From positions 43,020 through 107,019 of the forward strand of contig JACPSW010000033.1 of the NCBI GenBank assembly GCA_016193045.1: a DNA stretch of 64,000 bases, given 5' to 3'. A program made the translations under genes and the position numbers. This document shows positions 53,582 to 61,107 of the stretch, piece after piece. Position 1 is the stretch's first letter; every line of letters starts with the position of its first letter. Below the pieces are notes generated by a model that was not told the DNA's origin, made no database searches, and worked only from the letters and a program-made list of their open reading frames with translations. The DNA comes from Candidatus Rokuibacteriota bacterium (GTDB lineage Bacteria; Methylomirabilota; Methylomirabilia; Rokubacteriales; CSP1-6).

Positions 53582-54748
53582 CTAGTTCTCGAGCGCGTCC
53601 TTCAGATCGTCGATCAGGTCCTCCACCGCCTCGAGGCCGACCGACAGCCTCACCAGGCCCGGCCCGATCCCCCTCTCGGCCTTGGCCGCGTCCGACATCC
53701 GGCGGTGGGAGGTCCTGGCCGGGTAGGTCCACGTCGTCGCCACATCGCCGAAGCTCGGGGCGAATTCGATCAGCCTGAGCCGCTTCATCAGCCGCTCGAC
53801 CGCGGGAGCCCCGCCCCCGAGGTCGAAGGACAGCATCGCCCCGGCTCCGTTCTTGAACAGGCGCGCGGCCAGCCCGTGTTGCGGGTGGGACGGCAGCCCC
53901 GGATAGTAGACGCGCTCCACCCCCGGCCGCCCTTCCAGAAACCGCGCGAGCACCAGCGCATTGGCGCACTGCCGTTCCAGCCGGACGTGCAGCGTCCTGA
54001 GCCCGCGGGCCGCGAGCCAGCAGTCGAAGGAGCCCAGGTTGGTCCCGACCCGGATCGCGGCCGCGCGCACCGGCTCCACCACCGCGCGGCTCCCCACCAC
54101 GACCCCCGCCGTCACGTCGCCGTGGCCCGAGATGAACTTGGTGGCGCTGTGAAGCACGACGCCCGCCCCGAGGCCGATCGGCCTCAGCACAGCCGGAGAG
54201 GCGAGGCTCGAATCCACGATCAGGTCCACGCCCCGCCCCGCGAGCCCCGCCGCCAGCGCCTCGACGTCCACCAGCCTCAGCAGCGGATTGGACAGCGCCT
54301 CGACGAAGACCGCGCGCGTCTTCGGGATCAGCGCCGCCACGACGCGTTCGGGGTCGGACGCGTCCACGAAGCTCACCTCGATCCCGAACCGCCCGACCTC
54401 CTCGGTGAAGAGCGCCGTGGTGGAGCCGTAGAGGTCCCGGGCCGCCACCAGGTGATCCCCCCGCCGGAGGAGCCCCAGCAGCAGGGCGGTGGTGGCGCCC
54501 ATCCCCGACGCGCACGCCACGGCCGCCTCCCCGCCTTCCAGTTCCGCGACCATCGCCTCCAGCATGGCGTGGTTCGGCGTACCGTACCGGCCGTACACGA
54601 ACCCGCGCTCCTTGCCCTCCCAGACGGCCTCCACCTGCGCCATCGAATCGAAGACGAAGACGTTGGTCTGGTAGAGCGGCGGGGTCAGCGGCCGGTTGGC
54701 CGACGGCACGTCCCGACCCCCCCGGGCGGCGATAGTCTCGAAACGCAT
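53582..54748 (-). CDS. Cystathionine gamma-synthase/lyase-family PLP enzyme
   Basis: 388 residues, Cys/Met metabolism PLP family. The N-terminal [10 protein letters not shown] and YGRYGTPN bind PLP phosphate and substrate; the Schiff-base lysine is in [13 protein letters not shown]. Family members include MetB, MetC, MetZ and methionine gamma-lyase, which are hard to separate by eye. The ATG at 54748 follows AAGGAG. Stem-loop E2 sits directly before that RBS. Being next to pdxS/pdxT it lies with its own cofactor supply. Confidence 0.85.
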   Translation of the reverse strand: MRFETIAARGGRDVPSANRPLTPPLYQTNVFVFDSMAQVEAVWEGKERGFVYGRYGTPNHAMLEAMVAELEGGEAAVACASGMGATTALLLGLLRRGDHLVAARDLYGSTTALFTEEVGRFGIEVSFVDASDPERVVAALIPKTRAVFVEALSNPLLRLVDVEALAAGLAGRGVDLIVDSSLASPAVLRPIGLGAGVVLHSATKFISGHGDVTAGVVVGSRAVVEPVRAAAIRVGTNLGSFDCWLAARGLRTLHVRLERQCANALVLARFLEGRPGVERVYYPGLPSHPQHGLAARLFKNGAGAMLSFDLGGGAPAVERLMKRLRLIEFAPSFGDVATTWTYPARTSHRRMSDAAKAERGIGPGLVRLSVGLEAVEDLIDDLKDALEN

Positions 54749-54764
54749 GGCGGCTCCTTCACCT

Positions 54765-54799
54765 GGGGCGGGCACCCGGGCTGTCGCCACGCCCGCCCC
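54765..54799 (-). repeat. Stem-loop family member E2 (directly upstream of the trans-sulfuration gene)
   Basis: The arms GGGGCGGGC (54765-54773) and GCCCGCCCC (54791-54799) pair perfectly around the 17-base loop ACCCGGGCTGTCGCCAC, which is the E1 loop minus one C. The 3' flank on the minus strand, CCCAGGTGA, is shared with E1. It lies a few bases before the RBS of the gene. Confidence 0.6.
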
Positions 54800-54878
54800 C
54801 GCTCGATTCTCGCGACGCGTCACTTCCGGCGGCCGATCTCCGCTGTTGCCCTCGCTCCGCGGCCATGCGATCCGCCAG

Positions 54879-56423
54879 TCACACGAGGGGGACGGTCGAA
54901 CGTTCCACGTCTTGCCGCGGAGACGGCCGGCTCATGGCCTGGCGAATCACCTCGGCCAGGCGCCGGATCCCTTCGTCGATCCTCAGGGCCGGGGTGGACG
55001 AGAAGCTCAGGCGAAACGTGGACTCGCCCCCGCCGTTCACGAAGAAGACGCTCCCCGGGGTGAAGGCCACGCCCCGCTCCACGGCGCCCGGCAGCAGGGC
55101 CTCGGCGTCGATCCTCTCGGGGAGCCTGACCAGAGAGGAGAAGCCTCCCTGAGCCTCCGTCCACGTCACGCCCTTCGGCATCCGCCTGGCCAGGGAGCGC
55201 AAGAGGATCGTGCGGCGCCGCCCGTACTCCGCCGCGCAGCGCGAGAGATGGCGCCCCAGCAACCGGCGCTGACAGAAGTGCAACGCGGCGGCCTGGATGA
55301 GCGGGCTCGTGTGGATATCCGAGAGCTGCTTGGCCATCTCCAGGCGCTCCAGGAGCGGCCGCGGCGCCACGAGCCAGCCGAGGCGGAGGCCGGGAAAGAG
55401 GATCTTGGAGAACGTCCCGATGTAGATGACGAGACGGGAGGCGTCGGCCGCCTTGAGCGGCGCCGGCTGCCGGTCGCCGAACGAGAGGCCCCCGTCGAAG
55501 CCGTCCTCGACCACCGGGACCCGATGGCGCGCGGCCAGCGCCAGGAGGCCGCGGCGGGCCTCGGCGGAGAGCGTGAGGCCGGTGGGGTTGTGGGCCGTGG
55601 GCTGACAGTAGAGGAGCTTGGGCGCATGACGCCCCAGCACCCGCTCGAGCGCGTCGAGCCGCAGGCCCTCGTTCCCCAGAGGGACCGGCAGGAGCTGGGC
55701 CCCGAAGGCGCGAAAGACTTGGATCGCGCGCGAGTAGCTGGGCTCCTCGATCGCCACGGAGTCGCCGGGGTCCAGCAGGACCCGCGCGATCAGATCGAGC
55801 CCCTGCTGGGAGCCGTTGACGATCAGGATCTCCTCCGGCCTCGCCTCCACACCGAACCTCAGGAGGTGGCCGGCGAGGAACTGCCGGAGCGGCGGATACC
55901 CGCCGACGGGGGAGTACTGGAGCAGCTCGGGTCCCTCGGCCCGGATCACCCGGTTCAACGCGCGGCGAAAGGCCTCCGTCGGGAAGAGGCCGCTGTCCGG
56001 CATCCCCCCGGCGAACGAGATGAGCCCGGGCACCGAGCGTACGGCCTGGCTCGACGGTGCCCGGCGTCGCCCATCGGCGTCGGCGAGCTGCGACCCTTTG
56101 GAGAAAAGGCTGGACCAGTCCAGCCCTGACGGGAGGTTAGACGGCAAAGCCTGCGACTTCTCTTCAGGCGCCGCAACGAAGGTCCCCTGGCCAACGTGGG
56201 CGCGGGCGAGGCCCTCCGACACCAGCTCCTCATAGGCCAGCGACACCGTGGCCCGGTTCACGCCCAGGTCCCTGGCCAACTCCCGGCCAGCCGGGAGCTT
56301 CACCCCGGGCGCGAGAATCCCCTCCCGGATCAGGCGCTCCAGCCGCGAGCGAATCTGTTTCGTCAGGGGCACGGGCGAGGCGCGATCTATCCGGATCTCC
56401 ACGGGATCCTCCGTCTGAGCCAT
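54879..56423 (-). CDS. pdxR: MocR/PdxR-type regulator (GntR HTH fused to aminotransferase domain)
   Basis: 514 residues. N-terminal winged helix (LPAGRELARDLGVNRATVSLAYEEL), a linker rich in Ser/Gln, then a fold-type I aminotransferase-like domain with PLP lysine in GTFSKILFPGLRLGW. PdxR proteins sense PLP and control pdxST, which lie two genes downstream. The ATG at 56423 is chosen because a TACAAT -10 lies 18 bases upstream inside the longer frame. Confidence 0.85.
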   Translation of the reverse strand: MAQTEDPVEIRIDRASPVPLTKQIRSRLERLIREGILAPGVKLPAGRELARDLGVNRATVSLAYEELVSEGLARAHVGQGTFVAAPEEKSQALPSNLPSGLDWSSLFSKGSQLADADGRRRAPSSQAVRSVPGLISFAGGMPDSGLFPTEAFRRALNRVIRAEGPELLQYSPVGGYPPLRQFLAGHLLRFGVEARPEEILIVNGSQQGLDLIARVLLDPGDSVAIEEPSYSRAIQVFRAFGAQLLPVPLGNEGLRLDALERVLGRHAPKLLYCQPTAHNPTGLTLSAEARRGLLALAARHRVPVVEDGFDGGLSFGDRQPAPLKAADASRLVIYIGTFSKILFPGLRLGWLVAPRPLLERLEMAKQLSDIHTSPLIQAAALHFCQRRLLGRHLSRCAAEYGRRRTILLRSLARRMPKGVTWTEAQGGFSSLVRLPERIDAEALLPGAVERGVAFTPGSVFFVNGGGESTFRLSFSSTPALRIDEGIRRLAEVIRQAMSRPSPRQDVERSTVPLV

Positions 56424-56441
56424 TATCGACTGCTTTTGCGC

Positions 56442-56447
56442 ATTGTA
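56442..56447 (-). promoter_or_regulatory. -10 box TACAAT of the pdxR gene
   Basis: TACAAT on the minus strand, within CTTTACAATGCGC. No strong -35 is seen, as expected for an activator-dependent or autoregulated promoter. The intergenic region with the divergent gene at 56528 is about 100 bases. Confidence 0.4.
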
Positions 56448-56527
56448 AAGAGCCAATTGGCCCATGGTCACCCGACCAATCCGGAGGGGGTCGGCCGGCG
56501 TGGTAGAATTCCCATGCTGGGAGCATC

Positions 56528-57262
56528 ATGGCAGGCCTGATCGTCCTCGAGAGCATGTGGAACCCCCGCGGCAGGCTCCTCGACGAGGAACCCTCGGTCC
56601 TCCCCTACCTGAAGGCCATCCGCCAGTCGCTCGGGTGGGAAGGGGCGCGGGTGCGTCTCGTGTACCGGCGCTTCCACACCGCCTACGACCTGGGCCTCCT
56701 GCTCCGCGAGGTGCTGCGCAAACGGAAGACCTTCCGCGTCTGCTACATCGCCTCCCACGGGCAGCGGCGAAAGCTCCTGGGCCTCGGCGGCAAGGCCATC
56801 CGGCTCGAGACGCTGACCGACTACTGCCGGCCGAGCCCGAACATGGGCTTCGTCTTCGGGGCCTGCGACTTCCTCACGCCGGACACCGCCCTGAACTTCC
56901 TGAAGAACACCGGGGCCAACTTCGTCGCGGGCTACCAGAAGAGCATTCCCTGGACCGAATCCATGCTGGTGGACAGCCTCTTCCTCTCTTACCTCCTGGG
57001 CGGGACGATGAAGTGGGTGCGGACCAAGCACGGCGAGCGGGTCCCGCCGCTCGCCGCCACCAACAACTTCCAGATCACGCACTCTGAGAACCCGCAGAAG
57101 GTGGCCGCCCAGCTCTATCGGGACTTCTCCCTGGCCCACGACATCACGTTCACCCTGTTCACCCTGCAGCGGCGCCGCGGGCGGAAGCCGGAGCTGGTGA
57201 GCTCCTTCGACCTTCACCGGCGGAGCATCCACCGCGCCCGGCGTCTCCTCCGGGACCTCTGA
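56528..57262 (+). CDS. Caspase-fold-like protein (His/Cys dyad), unknown role
   Basis: 244 residues. A beta strand followed by SHG (FRVCYIASHGQRRKLLG, H77), and later a strand followed by GAC (MGFVFGACDFLTPD, C113), with ANFVAGYQKSIPW after it. This order matches caspase/CHAT-type cysteine peptidases, where the His and Cys form the dyad. The protein starts straight with the fold and ends with a basic helix, with no signal peptide or partner domain. It is followed 4 bases later by ABC transporter genes and preceded by GGGAG. No function should be assumed. Confidence 0.6.
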   Translation: MAGLIVLESMWNPRGRLLDEEPSVLPYLKAIRQSLGWEGARVRLVYRRFHTAYDLGLLLREVLRKRKTFRVCYIASHGQRRKLLGLGGKAIRLETLTDYCRPSPNMGFVFGACDFLTPDTALNFLKNTGANFVAGYQKSIPWTESMLVDSLFLSYLLGGTMKWVRTKHGERVPPLAATNNFQITHSENPQKVAAQLYRDFSLAHDITFTLFTLQRRRGRKPELVSSFDLHRRSIHRARRLLRDL

Positions 57263-57266
57263 GACG

Positions 57267-58022
57267 ATGGGCGCTCCGGACGGTCACCCCCTCCTGCGGC
57301 TCGACCGACTGTCCAAGCGCTTCGGCGACCGCCTGGCCGTCGAGGCCCTCACGCTGGAGGTGGCCCCGGGGGAGATCTACGGCCTCATCGGCCCCAACGG
57401 CTCCGGCAAGACCACGACGGTCAAGATGATCGCCGGCCTCTACCGGCCCACCGCCGGCCAGGTGCTGATCGCGGGGATTGACCTCGGCGTCGAGCCCGAG
57501 CGGGCCAAGGGGTTGCTCGGCTACATCCCCGATGAGCCGTTCGTGTACGAGAAGATGACGGGCCGCGAGTTCCTCGGTCTGGTTGCCGCGCTCTACCGCG
57601 TCGCCGAGCCCGAGCGGACGCGGCGGATCGAGGAGCTCCTCGCCCTCTACGCGCTCGACGCCGCGGCCGACGGGTACGTCGAAAACTACTCCCGCGGCAA
57701 CCGGCAGAAGCTCGCGATCCTGGCGAGCCTCCTCCACGCGCCGCGCCTGCTCGTCGTGGACGAGCCCATCGTGGGCCTCGACCCGGAGAGCGCCATCAAG
57801 ACGCGCGACCTTCTCAGGCGCTTCGCCGAGCGGGGCGGCAGCGCCCTGCTCTGCACGCACACCCTGCCCTTCGCCGAGCAGGTCTGTCACCGGGTCGGGC
57901 TCCTCACCGAGGGGCGGCTGGCCGAGGAGGGAGATCTCGCTGCCCTCCGGGGCCGCGCGGGCCTCCCCGGCGCGTCGCTGGAAGCCCTCTACCTCCACTT
58001 CACGAAGGGAAGGCCGGCGTGA
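57267..58022 (+). CDS. ABC transporter ATP-binding protein (ABC-2 type)
   Basis: 251 residues. Walker A GPNGSGKTTT, Q-loop in GYIPDEPF, signature YSRGNRQKLAI (a variant of LSGGQ common in ABC-2 exporters), Walker B LLVVDEPIVGLDP, and switch His in CTHTLPFAE. It overlaps the permease gene by 4 bases (GTGA). It powers export of an unknown substrate. Confidence 0.92.
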   Translation: MGAPDGHPLLRLDRLSKRFGDRLAVEALTLEVAPGEIYGLIGPNGSGKTTTVKMIAGLYRPTAGQVLIAGIDLGVEPERAKGLLGYIPDEPFVYEKMTGREFLGLVAALYRVAEPERTRRIEELLALYALDAAADGYVENYSRGNRQKLAILASLLHAPRLLVVDEPIVGLDPESAIKTRDLLRRFAERGGSALLCTHTLPFAEQVCHRVGLLTEGRLAEEGDLAALRGRAGLPGASLEALYLHFTKGRPA

Positions 58023-59695
58023 GCGTGGTCCCGCGGCTCCTCCGGAGGCGGCTCGACGCCCTCGGCAAGATCGTCAAGGACCGGGAGGGGGCCAGGCTCG
58101 CCGTGATCGCCGGCTTCGTGATCCTCTTCGGGCTGGTGATGACCGGCGAATATCTCGCTTTTCGCCAGGGGCTCGCCGAGGTGCTCGACCTCGGCCCTCC
58201 CAGCGCGGCGCTCACCCTCTACATCCTCGAGGCCTTCCTCGCGCTGGTCCTCGTCATCTCGGTGTTGAGCTTCGTCGCCACCGGCCTGTGGACGTTCTAC
58301 CGCGCGTCCGACACCGCGTTTCTCCTCTCGACGCCCGTGCCACTGGCCGACCTCTTCTGGCTCCGGGCGGTGGAGACGTTCCTGCTCACCTCCTGGGCGT
58401 TCGTCCTCTTGGGCGTCCCGGCGTTCCTCGCCCTGGGGGTCTCCCACGACGGGGGCCTGCCCTTCTACCTCCGGGCCTTCATCCTCCTCATCCTCATGAT
58501 GGTGCTGGCGGGGGCGCTCGGCACGCTCCTGACCGCGCTCGCGGGAGCGGCGTTCCGGCGGTACCGGGCCCGCACCGTCACCGTGCTGGCCACCGTCATC
58601 CTGGCCGGCGCCTTCGCGCTCCTCGTCGGCCGCCACGTGGTCCCGTCGCCGGCCGACTTCTACCTCATCTTCGAACCCGGCATCCCGAACGGGAAGCCCG
58701 CGTCCCTCCTGTTCATCGAACACCGGTTCTGGTTCTGGCCCAGCCACCCCCTCGCGGTCTCGCTCTTTGCCAGCGTCAGGGTCACCACGGCCGGCTCGGA
58801 TGCCCTCGCGGCGGCGGCCTGGGTGCTGCCCGCCCTGGCGCTCGTCGCAGCCGGCGTGATCGGCCGGCGACTCTTCGCCGCCACGCTGCCCGTCGTGGCC
58901 GAAGGCCCCGGTCTCGCAGGGCGCCCCGGGGGCCGGCGCGGCGCCGCGCTGGCGGAGTTCCCGCGGCTGCTGCGGGGGCCGGTCGGCGCCGTGATCGAGC
59001 GCGACCTCGTGATCCTGGGCCGGAGCCCCCAGGAGCTCGCGCGCGCCGGCTTCATCGTGTTCCTCCTGGCGCTCTACACCGCGATCCTCCTTGTGGCACC
59101 GCTCGCCGAAGCGCTGGAAGAGCCGGAGGCCGTGGCGCGGCTCTTCTTCCTGGATCTCATGGCGGTCGGGTACTTCGTGACGGCCTTCGGGATCCGCTTC
59201 GTCTTCCCGAGCCTGTCGCTCGAAGGTCGGGGGGCGTGGATTCTCTTCGCCGGCCCCCTCGCGATCGAGAGGCTGTTCCTCGGTAAGCTCCTCGCCTATT
59301 CCACCATCCTGGGGCTGGCGGTGGGCCCCATCGCGCTGGGGGGCGCCCTCCGGCTGGTGACGGATCCCGCGCTGCTGGGCGCCTTCGCGCTCTTGCTGGC
59401 GCTGCTGATCGGCACGACGGTCACGGTGTCGCTCGCCTTCGGGGTCCTCTGGCCTAACTTTCGAGAAGCCAACGCCGAGCGCCTGGCCACCAACGGCGGT
59501 GGGCTCGCCACGATCGTCCTCTGCCTGGGTTACGTGGCGGCGGTGGGCTGGGTCGGCGGGCAGTGTGTCCGGTCATTCCTGGCGGGTGAGTCGATCCTGG
59601 CGTATCTGGCCGCCGCCGTCGCGCTCTCGGGGGCGATCGTCGGGGGGGCGACGGCAGCGGCGCGCCGGCGGCTCGGGACTCTAGAGATCCTCTGA
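58019..59695 (+). CDS. ABC-2-type transporter permease
   Basis: 558 residues, about twelve helices, long for a single permease; it looks like two six-helix halves fused. The N-terminus is basic and cytoplasmic (RLLRRRLDALGKIVKDREGAR). The soluble middle segment around residues 290-330 (PGGRRGAALAEF) joins the halves. The substrate is unknown. GTG start from the overlap with the ATPase gene. Confidence 0.82.
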   Translation: MSVVPRLLRRRLDALGKIVKDREGARLAVIAGFVILFGLVMTGEYLAFRQGLAEVLDLGPPSAALTLYILEAFLALVLVISVLSFVATGLWTFYRASDTAFLLSTPVPLADLFWLRAVETFLLTSWAFVLLGVPAFLALGVSHDGGLPFYLRAFILLILMMVLAGALGTLLTALAGAAFRRYRARTVTVLATVILAGAFALLVGRHVVPSPADFYLIFEPGIPNGKPASLLFIEHRFWFWPSHPLAVSLFASVRVTTAGSDALAAAAWVLPALALVAAGVIGRRLFAATLPVVAEGPGLAGRPGGRRGAALAEFPRLLRGPVGAVIERDLVILGRSPQELARAGFIVFLLALYTAILLVAPLAEALEEPEAVARLFFLDLMAVGYFVTAFGIRFVFPSLSLEGRGAWILFAGPLAIERLFLGKLLAYSTILGLAVGPIALGGALRLVTDPALLGAFALLLALLIGTTVTVSLAFGVLWPNFREANAERLATNGGGLATIVLCLGYVAAVGWVGGQCVRSFLAGESILAYLAAAVALSGAIVGGATAAARRRLGTLEIL

Positions 59696-59708
59696 CGGAG
59701 GTGCGCGA

Positions 59709-59903
59709 ATGCCGGTCGGTGAAGCTCCCATCAAGCAAGCCCTGAAGTGGATCCTCGAGCAACTGGAGGACAACCCGAAGGCGGACCGGGCGAAGCTCGT
59801 GGACGAGGCGAGCCGGCGGTTCGACCTCGGTCCCCTGGACGCCGACTTTCTCTGGCGCCAGCTCGCGGACCGCGGCAAGGCCACACCGGGACCCACTCCC
59901 TGA
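59709..59903 (+). CDS. Small helical protein of unknown function
   Basis: 64 residues, starting MPVGEAPIKQALKWILEQLE. It has a good GGAGGTG RBS and lies 13 bases after the permease gene. The central motif KLVDEASRRFDLGPLDADFLWRQL looks like a small helix-turn-helix or dimerisation helix. I do not recognise the family; the RBS and spacing argue it is real. Confidence 0.65.
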   Translation: MPVGEAPIKQALKWILEQLEDNPKADRAKLVDEASRRFDLGPLDADFLWRQLADRGKATPGPTP

Positions 59904-60194
59904 TCAAGCCTTCAGGAGCACAACGGTCGCTCCCCAGCCGCCGCGTTCCGGCGGGGCGTCGAAGAAGCGCGCCACCAGGGGGTGGGCCGCCAGGAGCGAC
60001 TGCACGGCCGCGCGCTGGGCGCCCGTGCCCCGCCCGTGGATGAGCCTCACCTCGCCGAGCCCGCGCTGGCGGGCGGCCCGGAGGTACTCGTCGACCACGG
60101 AGGGAATGTCCCGGGGCGCGAAGGCGTGCAGGTCCAGCGAGTCCTCGATGGGCAGGATGATCGGCTCGTCCGGCTCCTCAGGGACGTCAGCCAT
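59904..60194 (-). CDS. Smr-domain protein
   Basis: 96 residues, an isolated Smr domain: LDLHAFAPRDIPSVVDEYLRAAR, then RLIHGRGTGAQRAAV. The LDLH and HGxGxG motifs are intact. Smr domains are nucleases in MutS2 and related proteins; the stand-alone form often acts on RNA or DNA. Its stop abuts the stop of the convergent small gene. Confidence 0.85.
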   Translation of the reverse strand: MADVPEEPDEPIILPIEDSLDLHAFAPRDIPSVVDEYLRAARQRGLGEVRLIHGRGTGAQRAAVQSLLAAHPLVARFFDAPPERGGWGATVVLLKA

Positions 60195-60443
60195 GGTGCA
60201 GTTAGAGAAGCTAGTAGCGTTCCAAGTAATCTCGGCGACTCGGATCGGAGCGCCGGGGGTGGCGCGGGCGTGGCCCCCGGAGCGGCCCGGCGGAGTGGGA
60301 CCCCTTCAGCCTCCTGCCCCAGTTCCGCGAACTGGGGGAGGGGGTGAACGGGTGACGGAGCTCGGCCGCGGCCGGGGGCAAGCCGCCGACAGGACCCCCG
60401 GCGCTCGGACGGCAGATGTTAGGCAAGACAAGTTGGAGTCGCA
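60195..60443. other. Gene-free spacer with three GC hairpins
   Basis: No gene is visible. Hairpins: CCGGGGG/CCCCCGG (60253-60280), CCCCAGTTC/GAACTGGGG with a CGC loop (60317-60337), and GCCGGGGG/CCCCCGGC (60371-60402). None has a T-tract. Stacked hairpins of this kind are typical 3'-end stabilisers or small repeats. Confidence 0.5.
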
Positions 60444-60489
60444 CTAGAGGCGGGGGCCGACGGTCAGGTGCTTCTGCCAGTGCTGGAAG

Positions 60490-60510
60490 CTCAGGAGATC
60501 CTCCCCTGAG
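60490..60510 (-). promoter_or_regulatory. SECIS-like hairpin downstream of an in-frame TGA (candidate)
   Basis: On the minus strand, 11 bases after the TGA at 60524-60522, an 8-bp stem (CTCAGGGG/CTCCTGAG, one G-U pair) carries the loop AGGAT. In Escherichia coli fdhF the SECIS hairpin also begins 11 bases after the UGA and has an AGGUCU loop. The similarity may be chance. Confidence 0.35.
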
Positions 60511-60521
60511 AACTTGCACTG

Positions 60522-60923
60522 TCAGAAGGTGGCGGCGCGCTCGAAGAAGGTGACGTCCACCAGCGCGACCCCCTCGGCCCGGGCGGTGTCGGCCACCTTC
60601 TGCGTCACCATCTGCCGGACGAAGGGGATCGGAATCCTGCCGAGACGGCGCAGCACCTCCTCCGTGCAGGGCACAGCGGTCCCCGGCAGCACCGCTCCGG
60701 CGCCGCTCTCCGGCGCCGGGGCGTGCTCGCAGGTCTCGGGGACGAGTTGCTGGAGCCGAAGCGAAACGTACTCCGTCACCCAGGACTTGATCCCCTCCTT
60801 GACCGAGTCGGCGTCCACCTGCGAGCGCTCGACCAGCTGGCTCAGGTTCATCAGCATCGTCTCGAGATGCGCCAGGCGGCGCTCGAGGGCGGCGAGTCGC
60901 CGGTCGAGCGTATCGGGATCCAT
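60522..60923 (-). CDS. PCP-reductase-domain protein; possible TGA readthrough to 60444
   Basis: 133 residues to the TGA. The N-terminus is a coiled coil (LDRRLAALERRLAHLETMLMNLSQLVE); the C-terminal part (EEVLRRLGRIPIPFVRQMVTQKVADTARAEGV) resembles the small domain (PCP_red) at the end of BchB/ChlB. After the TGA the frame stays open for 25 codons to a TAG at 60446-60444 (QCKFSGEDLLSFQHW...), with 23 of 25 third positions G or C, as in true genes here. With the hairpin at 60490-60510, selenocysteine at residue 134 is possible. RBS AGGAGG is excellent. Function unknown. Confidence 0.75.
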   Translation of the reverse strand: MDPDTLDRRLAALERRLAHLETMLMNLSQLVERSQVDADSVKEGIKSWVTEYVSLRLQQLVPETCEHAPAPESGAGAVLPGTAVPCTEEVLRRLGRIPIPFVRQMVTQKVADTARAEGVALVDVTFFERAATF

Positions 60924-60981
60924 CGCGGCCTCCTATCCTGCTTTATTCGTCAGTGCGCGGCTCATGGCGGCTGGCCGCCAG

Positions 60982-61107
60982 CGCGCATTATTCACGAACG
61001 GCGATGGCGCGACCGGGCGGGTGGGTGACGGAGCCGGACCCACGGGGGTTGCGCCCTGCGACAGGCCCCGCCCGCTACGCTCGACCATGGTTCGTGAATA
61101 ATGCAGG
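60982..61107. mobile_element. MITE-like element, copy 3 (126 bp, inverted, internally deleted)
   Basis: Ends are ATTATTCACGAACGG and CGTGAATAAT; flanks are CCAG (60978-60981, one change from CTAG) and CTAG (61108-61111). Relative to copies 1 and 2 it is in the opposite orientation and lacks about 85 internal bases. The CTAG flank overlaps the amidase stop codon. Six bases separate the CTAR flank from the TTATTC/GAATAR core at both ends, as in the full copies. Confidence 0.8.

Noticed and set aside
60317-60337. Terminator downstream of the Smr region
   Set aside because: A perfect 9-bp hairpin but no T-tract on either strand.
60514-61101. 195-codon plus-strand frame ending in MITE copy 3
   Set aside because: Antisense to the PCP-reductase-domain gene, with the repeat supplying the C-terminus; no RBS.
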